This document shows positions 44,986 to 54,940 of a stretch of 64,000 nt of DNA, one piece after another. The number at the start of each line of letters is the position of its first letter. Position 1 is the stretch's first letter. The notes under the pieces are model-generated. The model was given only the letters and a program-made list of their open reading frames with translations, had not been told where the DNA came from and ran no database searches. The stretch is from Paraburkholderia silviterrae (GTDB lineage: Bacteria; Pseudomonadota; Gammaproteobacteria; Burkholderiales; Burkholderiaceae): the NCBI RefSeq assembly GCF_004353915.1, contig NZ_SMRP01000004.1, forward strand, positions 356,582-420,581, written 5' to 3'. A program made the position numbers and the translations under genes.

Positions 44986-45813
44986 TTAGACATGCTGCCC
45001 AAGAAACGTTTCCAGCATGGCCGCGAAACTGTGGGATTCCTCTACAGGGGCCAGATGCGCGGCATCGAGCAATTCGAAGCGTGCACCGGGGATGGCTTGC
45101 GCCAGCGCCTCGGTCAACGCGGGCGGCGTGCCGCTGTCATGGCGTCCGGCCACGGCGAGCGTCGGCACACGCAACTGCGCGAGTTGTTCATGAACGTCGA
45201 AATCACGCAGCGCTTCGCATGCGCGTGCGTAACCTTCTGCAGGCGTCCGTAATAAAACGTCACATATTTGTGCGGCGGTATCGCGATGCGTAAGACGGAA
45301 GCTTGCGGTCAACCAGCGCGCCAGCGTCGTATCGGCGAGTGCCGCGAGACCTTCGCGGCGAACCAGTTCGGCACGTTCGTCCCAGGCCGCGCGCGCTTCG
45401 GGCGCGGTGCGGCTCGCGGTATCGCACAGCGTGAGCGAACGCGCGCGCGAGTGCGTGCCCGCCGGTGTGCCGGATGTGGTGTCGGACGTTGCATGGTCGA
45501 GCGCGAACTGTTGCGCGATCATGCCGCCCATCGACATGCCGACGAGATGCGTCTGATCGATGCCTTGTGCGTCGAGTAGCGCGGCAAGATCGGCGGCGAG
45601 CTCGCGAAGGCCGAACGCGACGCGCGAGACGGCGCTCGCGCCATGGCCGCGCACGTCGTAGCGCAGCACGCTATAGCGATGCCGGAAATGACCCGCGAGG
45701 GTGTCCCATACGGTGAGGTCGCCGCCGAGCTGATGAATGAACGTCAACACGGGGCCGCCGCTGCGGTCTTCGAAGACGTAGCGCGTATCGATGCCGTTGA
45801 CAGTCGCTTGCAT
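44986..45813 (-). CDS. Alpha/beta hydrolase (3-oxoadipate enol-lactonase-like)
   Basis: A 275-residue hydrolase with an AAGGAGGAACG site before the ATG. The oxyanion region is TFIHQLGGDLTVWD, nucleophile Ser94 in VGMSMGGMIAQ, acid in VAGRHDSGTPP and His in LDAAHLAPVE. The sequence DVRGHGAS and overall length match the PcaD-like group. The rest of the protocatechuate pathway is not adjacent, so enol-lactonase activity is only one option. A Thr/Ser/Gly-rich insertion (SDTTSGTPAGTHS) interrupts the lid. Confidence 0.82.
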   Translation of the reverse strand: MQATVNGIDTRYVFEDRSGGPVLTFIHQLGGDLTVWDTLAGHFRHRYSVLRYDVRGHGASAVSRVAFGLRELAADLAALLDAQGIDQTHLVGMSMGGMIAQQFALDHATSDTTSGTPAGTHSRARSLTLCDTASRTAPEARAAWDERAELVRREGLAALADTTLARWLTASFRLTHRDTAAQICDVLLRTPAEGYARACEALRDFDVHEQLAQLRVPTLAVAGRHDSGTPPALTEALAQAIPGARFELLDAAHLAPVEESHSFAAMLETFLGQHV

Positions 45814-46247
45814 GCGTTCCTCCTTGACCTTGGGGTCGGGAGTCCAGGCGATTGCGAGTTCCTGCGTGAACGTCGTTCCTGCGTTGCAAACCGCACGCCC
45901 GAAGGGTCCGTGTGTGCGGGCGCGGCGACGTTCGTGGCGCTATCCGTGTTGCATCGTCATGTGCTGCCTGGCTGTCTGCGCGCGGTGTCTCGTGTTGGGC
46001 GCATCAGCGGATGCGTTCGAAGCTTTTCCTCAGTGGATTCGTGTGTTCGTTCTTTGCTGCCTGCAGCGTGCTGCCACAGGTGATCCGTCCCGCTTCGAAG
46101 AGTGATGCATCGCCGCCTTTGGGTGTGTTCGTTGCGCGGCGCTTCGATGATTTCGAGTATGCGCTATTTCACGCAAACGTGTAGGCAGAAGGGCCGCCTT
46201 CGTCGTGCGCGGGCGACTTTGTTGTGGGCTAGTGTGCGCCAGGGCGC
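45814..46247. other. Intergenic, no feature seen
   Basis: A 434-base gap between the hydrolase start and the DUF3108 gene end. Several short reading frames exist but none has a ribosome site, recognisable family or plausible composition. Confidence 0.55.
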
Positions 46248-47795
46248 TCAGGGATGCAGCGGCGCGTCGGCGGCCGGCATTGGCGGTGCGTCTGGCGTCG
46301 CCGGTTGCGGTGCGGGTTGCGTCTGCGTTTGAGGTGCCGATGGCGGTGTCGATTGGGCCGACGATGGCGACGTGGGCGACGTGGGCGACGGCGCCGCGGA
46401 CGGTGATGCCGCCGGCGGCGTGCCGGCGTTCGCATCGGCCGGTGCTGTGCTCGTGGGGGCCGGCGCCGCTTCGAGCGGCGCCGGCGAGGAGGTCGCGGCG
46501 TGACCTGGCGTGCCTTGCGGCGTGTCGCTCATTGTGTGATTCGCCGCATCATTCGCTGCGCCGCTCGCGCCACCGCTTGTCACACCATTTGTCGCGCCAT
46601 TTGCAGCATCGCTCGCGCCCGGCGCCGCATCGCTCATATCGTTCGACGCAGACGGCACACTGAGCGCGCCGCGCCACAGCAGTTCGACCTCGGTGCCGCT
46701 CGGTTCGGTCTGCACGAGCCGTACCGGCAGCCAGCCGAGCGAGGGCGCGAGCCATACGTCGATGCGGCGCTTGTCGCCTGCGTGGCGCGGCAGCCGCATG
46801 AAGTGGCGCGCCGTGACGTAGCCGTGGTCCGTGCTCACCGTTTCGTCGCCGATGGTGGTGATGGGCCAGGTCTCGCCGCTGTCGTTGTCGGCGACGTAGA
46901 ACTCGCGCGTGACGCCGGGCTTGTAGGCATCGGGGTTGCCGCGCACGAGGCTCGCGAGCTGCATCACCATGCTGAAGCGGTCCTGGGCGCCGTCGGGCAG
47001 CGCGAGCGAGTTGGGCGTGCGCGTGAAAACGATCTGCTTCTCATGGCGGTTGAAGATCGTGAAGTCTTCGGGGCGGCGGCCGCGCTTTTCGATGTACTGG
47101 TCGGGCGCGAGGCCGAACGCATCCACGTGGCCGCGGCTCGTCCAGCTGAACGTGCCGACGAAGGGCAGCGGCACCGACACCACCATCTCGTAGCGCTTGC
47201 CGTCGCTCTTCCAGTGGATCGTGCCGGGCTGATTGCGTGCGCCGTTAAAGAACGTGTCGTATTGGAGCTCGCCCGAAGGCGGCACGGAAAATTTCACGCC
47301 GTGCGAGGCCTGCTGGGCCTGCGCGGACGGATTGCTGCCGTTGCCGGGCGCGGCAGTGGCCGCTGCGCCGCTTGCGCCGTTCGCGGCGCTTGCCGGTGCA
47401 GTTTCAGTGGAAGGACTCGAGGCGGCTTGCGGTGCTTCAGGCGCAGCGGCGACCTTGGGATGCGGCGCGGGCGGCGCAATGGCCTGCAGCGTGTGAGGCG
47501 CGCTCGTCGCACGCTTTGGCCGGGCGGGTGCCGCGGGCTTCGCTTTTGCCGGCGCGCTCGCCGCGGGCCTCGCCTGCTGCTCGATGCGCTCGGGCTTGAG
47601 CAGCGCCACCTGCACGGGCACGCGCACCGGAGCGAGCGGCGGCGGCGCGCCGTGATGACGTGCGAACCATTCTGCCGCGAGCCAGTGCAGCGCGCTCACC
47701 GCGACGAACACGGCCGCCCAGCGCCACGCGCGCGAGCGGCGCGGCGGCGCGGGACGGGCACGATCGGCCTGGCGGTCGGCGGCGGAAGTGGACAT
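46248..47795 (-). CDS. DUF3108-domain membrane-anchored protein
   Basis: A 515-residue protein. After a charged N-terminus comes one membrane anchor (AWRWAAVFVAVSALHWLAAE, about 22-42), then an Ala/Pro-rich linker. The DUF3108 beta-rich domain runs from SGELQYDTFFNGARNQPG through IEKRGRRPEDFTIF and RHFMRLPRHAG to RLVQTEPSGTEVEL. The last ~140 residues are a low-complexity Ala/Ser/Thr/Pro tail with SPTSPTS repeats. The anchored domain would face the periplasm. Function unknown. The ATG at 47795 is preferred to a TTG three codons upstream. Confidence 0.85.
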   Translation of the reverse strand: MSTSAADRQADRARPAPPRRSRAWRWAAVFVAVSALHWLAAEWFARHHGAPPPLAPVRVPVQVALLKPERIEQQARPAASAPAKAKPAAPARPKRATSAPHTLQAIAPPAPHPKVAAAPEAPQAASSPSTETAPASAANGASGAAATAAPGNGSNPSAQAQQASHGVKFSVPPSGELQYDTFFNGARNQPGTIHWKSDGKRYEMVVSVPLPFVGTFSWTSRGHVDAFGLAPDQYIEKRGRRPEDFTIFNRHEKQIVFTRTPNSLALPDGAQDRFSMVMQLASLVRGNPDAYKPGVTREFYVADNDSGETWPITTIGDETVSTDHGYVTARHFMRLPRHAGDKRRIDVWLAPSLGWLPVRLVQTEPSGTEVELLWRGALSVPSASNDMSDAAPGASDAANGATNGVTSGGASGAANDAANHTMSDTPQGTPGHAATSSPAPLEAAPAPTSTAPADANAGTPPAASPSAAPSPTSPTSPSSAQSTPPSAPQTQTQPAPQPATPDAPPMPAADAPLHP

Positions 47796-47898
47796 CGGGC
47801 TCAAATATGACTTAAAGCAAAGGCGTTGGCGCGTGGGAGACCGTTACTGTGACACGACACGCGCCTTGGCTGCAGAAAGCCCCGGCCGCCGCGACCTG

Positions 47899-48807
47899 TC
47901 AGCGCTCAACGGGGCTGTACCCCAATTCATACGAGAGCCTCTGCGCGCATGCGCGCAGCGCGCAATCGACGGCGCCGTTCCAGGCGATATCGAACGCGCC
48001 TTCGTGGCCGAGCGCGATGAGCCCGAGCGCGAGGTCGCCGGTCGCGTCGAAGACGGGCGTGCAGAACGCGTGGATGGTCGGCAGCAGCATGCCTTCCACG
48101 CGCGCGGCGCCGTGCTCGCGCACCTCAGCCAGCGCGCGCTCAAGCTCCTCGGCGCTCCGGGGCGTCGAGCCCGAGGAATAGAGCTGCGCGCTGCCAAGCT
48201 CGCGCTCGATCATCGGCCCGGTTTTGCTGCGCGGCAGGTAAGCGGCGAACAGCAGGCCCGTGGCGGAGCTGAGCATCGGCATGACGTCGCCGAGCTTGAG
48301 CGAGGCCTTGGCCGGATGGCTCGATTCCATCCAGTGCACGACGGTCGGCCCCTGATTGCCCCACACGGCGATGCCCACGGTGATGTCGAGGGCGTCGCGC
48401 AACTCGGCGAGCGCGATGCGCGCGAGCTTCACGCCGTCCACGCGCGCGAGGCGCGCGAGCCCGAGCTGCAATGCGAAGCCGCCCAGTTCGTAACGGCCCG
48501 AGAGCGGGTCCTGCGCGACCATGCCGAGGCGCATGAAGCTCACGAGATAGCGGTGCGCCTTGGCCGGGCTCATGCCGGCGCGCTGCGCGAGGTCGCGCAG
48601 CATCATCGCGCGCGGCTCGTTGGTCAGCACTTCGAGCAGCCGGAAACCCACTTCGATCGACTGGATGCCCGAGCGCAGCTTTTCTTCGCCGCTCTCGCCG
48701 CTCTCGTGGACGTCGTCGAGGTCGGCGGCGTCCTCGGTGTCGCGAGCGGCAGCCGTGGATAGCGTGGCCGGTGGAGTGGCAGGGCGGACGGATCGGGAAG
48801 GCGGCAT
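47899..48807 (-). CDS. IclR-family transcriptional regulator
   Basis: A 302-residue regulator counted from the ATG at 48807; a longer reading would extend into the promoter of the divergent FAH gene. After an acidic leader comes the winged helix (SIEVGFRLLEVLTN, AQRAGMSPAKAHRYLVSFMRLG). The effector domain follows (WMESSHPAKASLKLGDVMPM, ATGLLFAAYLP; LALGLIALG). It is divergent from a fumarylacetoacetate hydrolase-family gene with ~80 bases between the starts, so that gene is the likely target and its substrate the likely ligand. Confidence 0.92.
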   Translation of the reverse strand: MPPSRSVRPATPPATLSTAAARDTEDAADLDDVHESGESGEEKLRSGIQSIEVGFRLLEVLTNEPRAMMLRDLAQRAGMSPAKAHRYLVSFMRLGMVAQDPLSGRYELGGFALQLGLARLARVDGVKLARIALAELRDALDITVGIAVWGNQGPTVVHWMESSHPAKASLKLGDVMPMLSSATGLLFAAYLPRSKTGPMIERELGSAQLYSSGSTPRSAEELERALAEVREHGAARVEGMLLPTIHAFCTPVFDATGDLALGLIALGHEGAFDIAWNGAVDCALRACAQRLSYELGYSPVER

Positions 48808-48889
48808 GGAGTCGTGCGGGTCCTGGCGTTCGGATTTCGATTCACCATCGTAGAATACATTTCCTCTATCGTCATCCACGTCCCACTAC

Positions 48890-49876
48890 ATGAAACTCGC
48901 CACGCTGAAGGACGGCACCCGCGACGGTCAGCTGATTGTCGTTTCCCGCGACCTGCGCAGCGCCGCCATTGCCGACGCGATCGCCCCCACGCTGCAGCGC
49001 GTGCTCGACGACTGGCGCTTCTACGCGCCGCAACTGCTCGATCTCTACGAGACGCTCAACTATGGCCGCGCGCGCAACGCCTTCAGCTTCGACGCCAGCG
49101 CGTGCATGGCGCCGCTGCCGCGCGCTTATCAGTGGGCGGACGGCTCGTCGTATGTGAATCACGTCGAGCTCGTGCGGCGCGCGCGCGGCGCGCAAATGCC
49201 GCCCGAGTTCTGGACCGACCCGCTCATGTACCAGGGCGGCAGCGACGACTTCATCGGCCCGACCGACGACATCGTGTGCGCATCGGAGGCCTGGGGCATC
49301 GACTTCGAGGCCGAGGTCGCCGTCGTCACCGGCGACGTGCCGATGGGAGCGAGCGCCGAGGACGCGCTCAAGGCGGTGCGCCTCATCACGCTCGCAAACG
49401 ATGTCTCGCTGCGCAGCCTCATTCCCGCCGAGCTCGCGAAGGGCTTCGGCTTCTTCCAGAGCAAGCCGGCCACGTCGTTCGCGCCCGTCGTCGTGACGCC
49501 CGACGAGCTCGGCGAGCACTGGCGCGAAGGGCGCGTGCATCTGCCGATGCTCGTGTACTGGAACGGCAAGAAGGTCGGCCAGCCCGACGCGGGCACCGAC
49601 ATGGTGTTCCACTTCGGCCAGTTGATCGCGCATGCCGCGAAGACGCGCAATCTGCGCGCCGGGGCGATCGTCGGGTCGGGCACGGTCTCGAACAAGGATG
49701 CGAAGCGCGGCTACTGCTGCATCGCCGAGAAGCGCTGCCTCGAGACGATCGAGCACGGCGAGGCTCGCACCGAGTTCATGAAGTTCGGCGACAGCGTGAA
49801 GATCGAGATGCTCGACGAAGCGGGCCACTCGATCTTCGGCGCAATCGATCAAGCCGTCGCGCCGGGCGCCAACTGA
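48890..49876 (+). CDS. Fumarylacetoacetate hydrolase family protein
   Basis: A 328-residue FAH-fold enzyme with an N-terminal domain (MKLATLKDGTRDGQLIVVSR) and a catalytic C-terminal domain. The metal-binding acidic set is visible in GIDFEAEVAVVTGDVP, with LRSLIPAELAKGFGFFQSKP and the later GTVSNKD supporting the family. Members cleave carbon-carbon bonds of 3-oxoacids at the end of aromatic degradation. The length and N-terminal domain point to the prokaryotic FAA-hydrolase group seen in homogentisate or related pathways, but other pathway genes are absent here. Confidence 0.9.
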   Translation: MKLATLKDGTRDGQLIVVSRDLRSAAIADAIAPTLQRVLDDWRFYAPQLLDLYETLNYGRARNAFSFDASACMAPLPRAYQWADGSSYVNHVELVRRARGAQMPPEFWTDPLMYQGGSDDFIGPTDDIVCASEAWGIDFEAEVAVVTGDVPMGASAEDALKAVRLITLANDVSLRSLIPAELAKGFGFFQSKPATSFAPVVVTPDELGEHWREGRVHLPMLVYWNGKKVGQPDAGTDMVFHFGQLIAHAAKTRNLRAGAIVGSGTVSNKDAKRGYCCIAEKRCLETIEHGEARTEFMKFGDSVKIEMLDEAGHSIFGAIDQAVAPGAN

Positions 49877-50063
49877 GTCATCCGAAAGGGTTTCGCCGGA
49901 TGCCGCATGCGCCGCGTGCGGCTACACTGGCGAACGCGCGTGCGCGTGGCGCCTTCAAGCGCTCACGCCTCGCGCAAGCGGTCCGCGCATCAAGGGCAGC
50001 ACACGGACCGCATTCGAAGCCGTACGCAGAATACGCTCGACATACCAATCGCCTGGAGACACC

Positions 50064-51242
50064 GTGAAGCCCTCTCGCCCACGCCGTTTTGCCTGCTCGC
50101 TCGCATCCAGCGTCGCCGCCCTTTTCGGCCTTTCGGCGCCTGCTCTCGCCCTCGCACAGATCAAGATCGGCCTCGTGCTCTCGCTCACCGGCCCGGCCGC
50201 GTCGCTCGGCATTCCGGCGCGCGACACCGCGGCGATGTTCCCTGCGCAGATCGCGGGCCAGCAGGTGCAGTACATCGTGCTCGACGACGCCTCCGATACC
50301 ACCCAGGCCGTGCAGGACACGAGAAAGCTGATCGACGAGCAGCACGTGGACGTCATCATCGGCTCGTCGATCACGCCGAACACGCTCGCGATGCTCGACG
50401 TGGTCGCGCAGGGCGAGACGCCCACGATCTCGCTGGCGTCGTCGGCGAAGATCATCGAGCCGGTGGACGACAAGCGCCACTGGATGTTCAAGACGCCGCA
50501 GACCGACGCGATGATGGCCGGCGCGATCGCCGAGCACGCGGCCGCGCACAATGTGAAGACCATCGCCTATATCGGCCAGGCCGACGCGCTCGGCGAGGCC
50601 TTCTACACCGAAGTCGCCAGGGCGGCGCAGGCGCGCGGCATCAAGATCGTCGCGAGCGAGCGCTTCAATCGCACCGATCCCAGCGTGACGGGCCAGGCGC
50701 TGAAGATCGTCACCGCGAAGCCCGACGCCGTTGTGGTGGGCGCGGCCGGCACGCCCGCCGCGCTGCCGCCCAAGGCGCTCAAGGAGCGCGGCTACAAGGG
50801 CGTCATCTATCACAACCATGGCGTGGGCAACCGCGATTTCCTGCGCGTGTGCGGCGCCGACTGCAACGGCACCTTCCTGCCCGCGAGTCCCGTGCTCGTG
50901 GCCTCGCAGCTGCCCGATGGCGAGCCGGAGCGGCGCCTCGCGCTCGACTATATTTCGCGCTACGAAGCACGTTACGGCGCCGGATCCGTTTCGGCGTTCG
51001 GTGCCTATACGTGGGACGCGGGCCTGTTGCTCGGCAGCGCGATTCCCATTGCGCTCCAGTCGGCGGCGCCGGGCACCAAAGAGTTTCGCCACGCGCTGCG
51101 CGACGCCATCGAGTCCACGCGCGGGCTGCACACCACCAACGGCATCGTCAACATGAGCGCCACGGACCACCTGGGGCTCGACGCGCGTGCACGCGTAATG
51201 GTCGAGATCCAGGACGGCAAATGGGTTTACCAGCCGCATTGA
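50064..51242 (+). CDS. Branched-chain amino acid-type ABC substrate-binding protein
   Basis: A 392-residue periplasmic receptor (LivK type) from a GTG start preceded by CTGGAGACACC. Signal peptide through about residue 31 (SAPALALAQ), then [20 protein letters not shown] and [15 protein letters not shown] typical of the family. It has no adjacent permease or ATPase genes. It lies 58 bases before an enoyl-CoA hydratase-like gene, which suggests that an aromatic or branched organic acid might be the ligand rather than an amino acid; this is inference. Confidence 0.9.
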   Translation: MKPSRPRRFACSLASSVAALFGLSAPALALAQIKIGLVLSLTGPAASLGIPARDTAAMFPAQIAGQQVQYIVLDDASDTTQAVQDTRKLIDEQHVDVIIGSSITPNTLAMLDVVAQGETPTISLASSAKIIEPVDDKRHWMFKTPQTDAMMAGAIAEHAAAHNVKTIAYIGQADALGEAFYTEVARAAQARGIKIVASERFNRTDPSVTGQALKIVTAKPDAVVVGAAGTPAALPPKALKERGYKGVIYHNHGVGNRDFLRVCGADCNGTFLPASPVLVASQLPDGEPERRLALDYISRYEARYGAGSVSAFGAYTWDAGLLLGSAIPIALQSAAPGTKEFRHALRDAIESTRGLHTTNGIVNMSATDHLGLDARARVMVEIQDGKWVYQPH

Positions 51243-51300
51243 TGTTTCCTTGATGTACCGTCCAATGATTCTGCAATCCGAAGCAATTGAGGAGCCGCCC

Positions 51301-52125
51301 ATGAACGATCCTTTTTACGCCCACTATGACGCTCTGCGCGTGCGGCGGCACGAGCACGGCATCGTCGAAATCGTGATGAGCGGCGAAGGCACGAACAAGA
51401 GCGGCCTCGCCACCGCCGACGCCAGCATGCACCGCGAGCTCGCCGAAATCTGGCGCGACGTGGACCGCGACCCCGACGCGCGCGTCGCGGTGATCCGCGG
51501 CGAGGGCAAGGGCTTTTCGGCGGGCGGCGACCTGGCGCTCGTCGAGGACATGGCCATGCACTTCGACGTGCGCGCGCGTGTCTGGCGCGAGGCGCGCGAC
51601 CTCGTCTACAACGTGATCAATTGCAGCAAGCCCATCGTTTCGGCGATGCACGGCCCGGCGGTGGGCGCGGGGCTCGTGGCGGGCCTGCTTGCCGATATCT
51701 CGATCGCGGCGAAGTCGGCGCGCATCATCGACGGGCACACGCGCCTGGGCGTTGCCGCCGGCGACCACGCGGCGATTGTCTGGCCGCTCCTGTGCGGCAT
51801 GGCGAAGGCGAAGTACTACCTGCTGCTGTGCGAGCCGGTGAGCGGCGAGGAGGCCGAGCGCATCGGCCTCGTCTCGCTGGCGGTCGACGAGAACGACTTG
51901 CTGCCCAAGGCGTTCGAGGTCGCCAAGCGCCTCGCCAACGGCTCGCAGACCGCGCTGCGCTGGACCAAGTACGCGCTGAACAACTGGCTGCGCCAGGCGG
52001 GGCCGAATTTCGATACCTCGCTCGCGCTCGAATTCATGGGCTTTGCCGGACCCGACGTGCACGAGGGCGTGAAGTCGCTGCGCGAGCGGCGCGCGCCGGA
52101 ATTTCCGGGCGGCGATCCGTTCTAA
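51301..52125 (+). CDS. Enoyl-CoA hydratase/isomerase family protein
   Basis: A 274-residue crotonase-fold protein with a GAGGAG site before the ATG at 51301. The oxyanion-hole blocks are [16 protein letters not shown] and [20 protein letters not shown], followed by the family [13 protein letters not shown]. The second position usually occupied by catalytic Glu is GDHAAI here, so it may be an isomerase or hydrolase variant rather than a standard hydratase. It probably shares a transcript with the upstream binding protein. Confidence 0.88.
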   Translation: MNDPFYAHYDALRVRRHEHGIVEIVMSGEGTNKSGLATADASMHRELAEIWRDVDRDPDARVAVIRGEGKGFSAGGDLALVEDMAMHFDVRARVWREARDLVYNVINCSKPIVSAMHGPAVGAGLVAGLLADISIAAKSARIIDGHTRLGVAAGDHAAIVWPLLCGMAKAKYYLLLCEPVSGEEAERIGLVSLAVDENDLLPKAFEVAKRLANGSQTALRWTKYALNNWLRQAGPNFDTSLALEFMGFAGPDVHEGVKSLRERRAPEFPGGDPF

Positions 52126-52402
52126 CGGGTCCGTGGTGGCGCGAGTTGCTCGAGCGCGCCGGCAACCGCATGCGCGCCGCGCTTTGGCCGTGTGCACGAG
52201 ACGTGAACTTCGCGCGCCCGGTGGCTCGGCCTGCGCGGTATGATCGAAACGTAATCATCTGCGCTTTTGTGCGCACGGCCTGCAGCGGGACACGCCATGT
52301 CGCTGCGAGCTGCAAGCCGGCGCAAGCCACATCCTGGAGCCCGCCCGATCCGGCCAGCCGGCCGTTCAGCGTGGCCATCCAACTTTGCGAGGGAGAATCC
52401 GC

Positions 52403-53125
52403 ATGACCGATTCAGCAGGCACCGTGCCGCCGTTCCCGGGCTTTCCCGGCTTTCCGCCCGCCGAGATGCTCGACCGCATGTGGGGGATGATGCGCCTCAC
52501 GCCGTTCGGCAGCGCGTTTCCCGGCGGCGAGCCGGGCGCGGCGCCGGGACTCGGGCCGTCGCTTTCGATGATGTCCGACATGATGACGCCGCTCACCAAT
52601 ATCGAGGAGCTCGACAAGCGCATCACCGATCTGCGTGCCGTCGAGCAGTGGCTCAAGCTCAACTTGAGCATGCTGCAGTCGGCGATCCAGGCGCTCGAAG
52701 TGCAGCGCGCGACGCTCTCCACCTTGCGCGCGTTCGGCGCGTTCGCGCAGTCGATGAGTCCGTCGAGCACGCAGAGCGCGCCGGAACCCGAGCCGCGCGA
52801 CGCACGCGCGCAAGCGGGCGCCGCATCCGCGGAAACGGACGCCGCAGCGGGAGCGCCGGCCGGTTTCGACGCCTCGGCGTGGTGGAACCTGTTGCAGTCG
52901 CAATTCAATCAGCTCGCGCAGTTCGCGATGGTTCAGCCCACGGCGGCGGCCGAGGCGGCGGCCGAGGCGGCGACCGAGGCGGCGCAGGCCGCAGCCGAAG
53001 CGGCTGCGCCGCGCGCGAAGCCGGCGGCGAAGCGCAGCGGCGGTAGCGGCGGCGCGAACGGTGGCGGTGCAGGCAGCAAGCCGGCTGCGCGCGGCGCGAA
53101 GCGCTCGCCGGCGCAGCCCGAGTAG
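52403..53125 (+). CDS. phaM: PhaM-family PHB granule multifunctional regulatory protein
   Basis: A 240-residue protein from the ATG at 52403 with an AGGGAGAA site. The N-terminus is Pro/Phe/Gly-rich (PPFPGFPGFPPAEMLDRMW). The conserved core follows: TNIEELDKRITDLRAVEQWL, then LNLSMLQSAIQALEVQRATL, matching the PhaM coiled-coil block. The C-terminal part is Ala-rich with a basic tail (PRAKPAAKRSGG, then KPAARGAKRSPAQPE). PhaM in Cupriavidus activates PHB synthase and links granules to the nucleoid through such a tail. A 277-base gap with a TATGAT at 52239-52244 precedes it. Confidence 0.82.
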   Translation: MTDSAGTVPPFPGFPGFPPAEMLDRMWGMMRLTPFGSAFPGGEPGAAPGLGPSLSMMSDMMTPLTNIEELDKRITDLRAVEQWLKLNLSMLQSAIQALEVQRATLSTLRAFGAFAQSMSPSSTQSAPEPEPRDARAQAGAASAETDAAAGAPAGFDASAWWNLLQSQFNQLAQFAMVQPTAAAEAAAEAATEAAQAAAEAAAPRAKPAAKRSGGSGGANGGGAGSKPAARGAKRSPAQPE

Positions 53126-53234
53126 CGCAGGGACAGTTGGCGATGCGCGTCGATTAGCGGTCGGCGCCAGCGGTTAAAGGCAGTCGAAGGCAAATCCGTC
53201 CTGCGGGACGAAGCACACGGGGAGCGTCGGCGTC

Positions 53235-54452
53235 ATGCGGCTTGCGCTCGTGATGATGGGTGGCGGCGCACGCGCGGCCTACCAGGCCGGCGCGCTGCGC
53301 GCGCTCGCGGAACTCGCTGCACAGGCCGAGCCGGCGCTGCGCGCGATGCCGTTCACGGTGATCTGCGGCACCTCGGCGGGCGCGATCAACGCCACCTCCA
53401 TCGCCAGCCATGCCGACCACTTCCTGCACGGCGCGCAGCGCCTCGTCGACATCTGGTCCAATCTGAGCGCCGGCCAGGTGTATCGCACCGACTTGCCCGG
53501 CGTCGCGGCCGCGGGCGCGCGCTGGCTCGCCGCGCTCGCATTCGGCTGGGCCACGTTCGGGCTCGCGGCGCGGCGCACGCCGCGCACGCTGTTCGACAAT
53601 GCGCCGCTCGCCCGTTTCCTTGAAGGCACGCTCAACTTCCACCGCATCGAGCAAATGCTCGACGAGCGCCGGCTGCACGCGCTCTCTGTGACCGCGCTCA
53701 GCTATTCGTCGGGGCGGCATCTCACCTTCTATCAGGCGAGCGAGCCCATCAGCGCGTGGCGTCGCGCGCAGCGCACGGCACGCATGGTCGCGCTCACGCC
53801 CGCCCATCTGCTCGCTTCGGCGGCGATTCCCTATGTGTTTCCCGCCGTGCGCCTCGAGCTCGACGGCCATCACGAATATTTCGGCGATGGCTCGATCCGG
53901 CAGATCGCGCCGCTTTCGCCGGCCATCCATTTCGGCGCGGAGCGCATTGTCGTGATCGGCGCTAACGCGAGCGCGCCCGAGGTGCCGGCGGTGCGCCCCG
54001 ACATCGACGCCTATCCGACGCTCGCGCAGATCGGCCAGCAGGTGCTCGCGAGCGTGTTTCTCGACGCGCTCGGCGCCGACATCGAGCGCATCGAGCACGT
54101 GAACCGCATGGTGCTGCACCTGCCGCACACGGTTGAGCCGGAAAGCGGCTGGCGGCATATCGACGTGCTCGCGATCGGGCCGAGCGAGCGCATCGAGTTG
54201 ATCGCCGCCCGTCACCTGCACGAGCTGCCACTCTCGGTGCGCACGCTGCTGGGCGCGGTGGGCGGCAATCGTGCGTCGGGCGCGGCGTTTGCGAGCTATC
54301 TGTTGTTCGAGAGCGCTTTTACCCGGGAGCTGGTCGAACTCGGTTACCGTGACACGCTGGCGCAACGCGAAGTTCTTCTGGAATGGCTCAAACAACCGTC
54401 GGACGTGCCTTCTGGCGTGGCGCACGGGCACCCTGAAGCGCGCCGGAACTGA
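53235..54452 (+). CDS. Patatin-like phospholipase
   Basis: A 405-residue protein with a complete patatin dyad. The oxyanion loop is GGGARA (about 9-14), the nucleophile Ser47 is in GTSAGA, and Asp218 is in GDGSIRQIAPLSPAI (DGS rather than DGG/A). The block LLASAAIPYVFPAV is typical of bacterial patatins. It hydrolyses acyl esters of lipids. The gene begins 110 bases after phaM on the same strand. Some patatins are found on storage granules of other bacteria, so an association with the PHB surface is conceivable but unproven. Confidence 0.9.
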   Translation: MRLALVMMGGGARAAYQAGALRALAELAAQAEPALRAMPFTVICGTSAGAINATSIASHADHFLHGAQRLVDIWSNLSAGQVYRTDLPGVAAAGARWLAALAFGWATFGLAARRTPRTLFDNAPLARFLEGTLNFHRIEQMLDERRLHALSVTALSYSSGRHLTFYQASEPISAWRRAQRTARMVALTPAHLLASAAIPYVFPAVRLELDGHHEYFGDGSIRQIAPLSPAIHFGAERIVVIGANASAPEVPAVRPDIDAYPTLAQIGQQVLASVFLDALGADIERIEHVNRMVLHLPHTVEPESGWRHIDVLAIGPSERIELIAARHLHELPLSVRTLLGAVGGNRASGAAFASYLLFESAFTRELVELGYRDTLAQREVLLEWLKQPSDVPSGVAHGHPEARRN

Positions 54453-54940
54453 AAGATCGGCGTGCTATCATCGTGTAAGGTTTTTCCGACCGCCCGCTGT
54501 CGGATGCTCGGGCGCGTCAACGCGGACGGGCGAGCGGCGGGCGCGGGAGATGCGGCAGAGCGGTGGGTTGGCTGCAAGCTGCGGCAATCTGCCGCAGCTT
54601 GACGGGATGCTCGCCGAACGCTCCGCCGGGGCCGCCGCGCCTTGCGTGAACGGGGCGGACGGGCGGCCAAGCGAAGCGGGCGGAATCCCGCGAATTATCC
54701 GGCAGCCGGATTCAAGGCATGGTGCAACTACCCAGAATCCATAACGGCGCCTTCCAATCCGGCATTGCAGATTGCCGCTCGACAGGAAGTAATCTGTTTA
54801 GCGGGGGTGTAATTGCGTCCGGGCGGCCGGTTACCGCGTAAAATTAAATGTTTTCGCCTGTGTGCCGTGAAGAGAGGTAAGCGCGACGCGGCCGCGGGCA
54901 GCACGATACAAGTCGTCATGCGCAGAACAGGGGCGGGACT
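54453..54940. other. Intergenic region with a perfect hairpin
   Basis: A 488-base gap. A 12-bp perfect stem occurs at 54575-54601 with a three-base loop and no T-run, and AT-rich sequence at 54838-54855 may hold the promoter of the next gene. No coding sequence was recognised. Confidence 0.55.

Noticed and set aside
50064..52125. Binding protein and enoyl-CoA hydratase as part of a complete uptake and degradation operon
   Set aside because: No permease, ATPase, CoA ligase or dehydrogenase gene is adjacent, so only a two-gene link can be supported.
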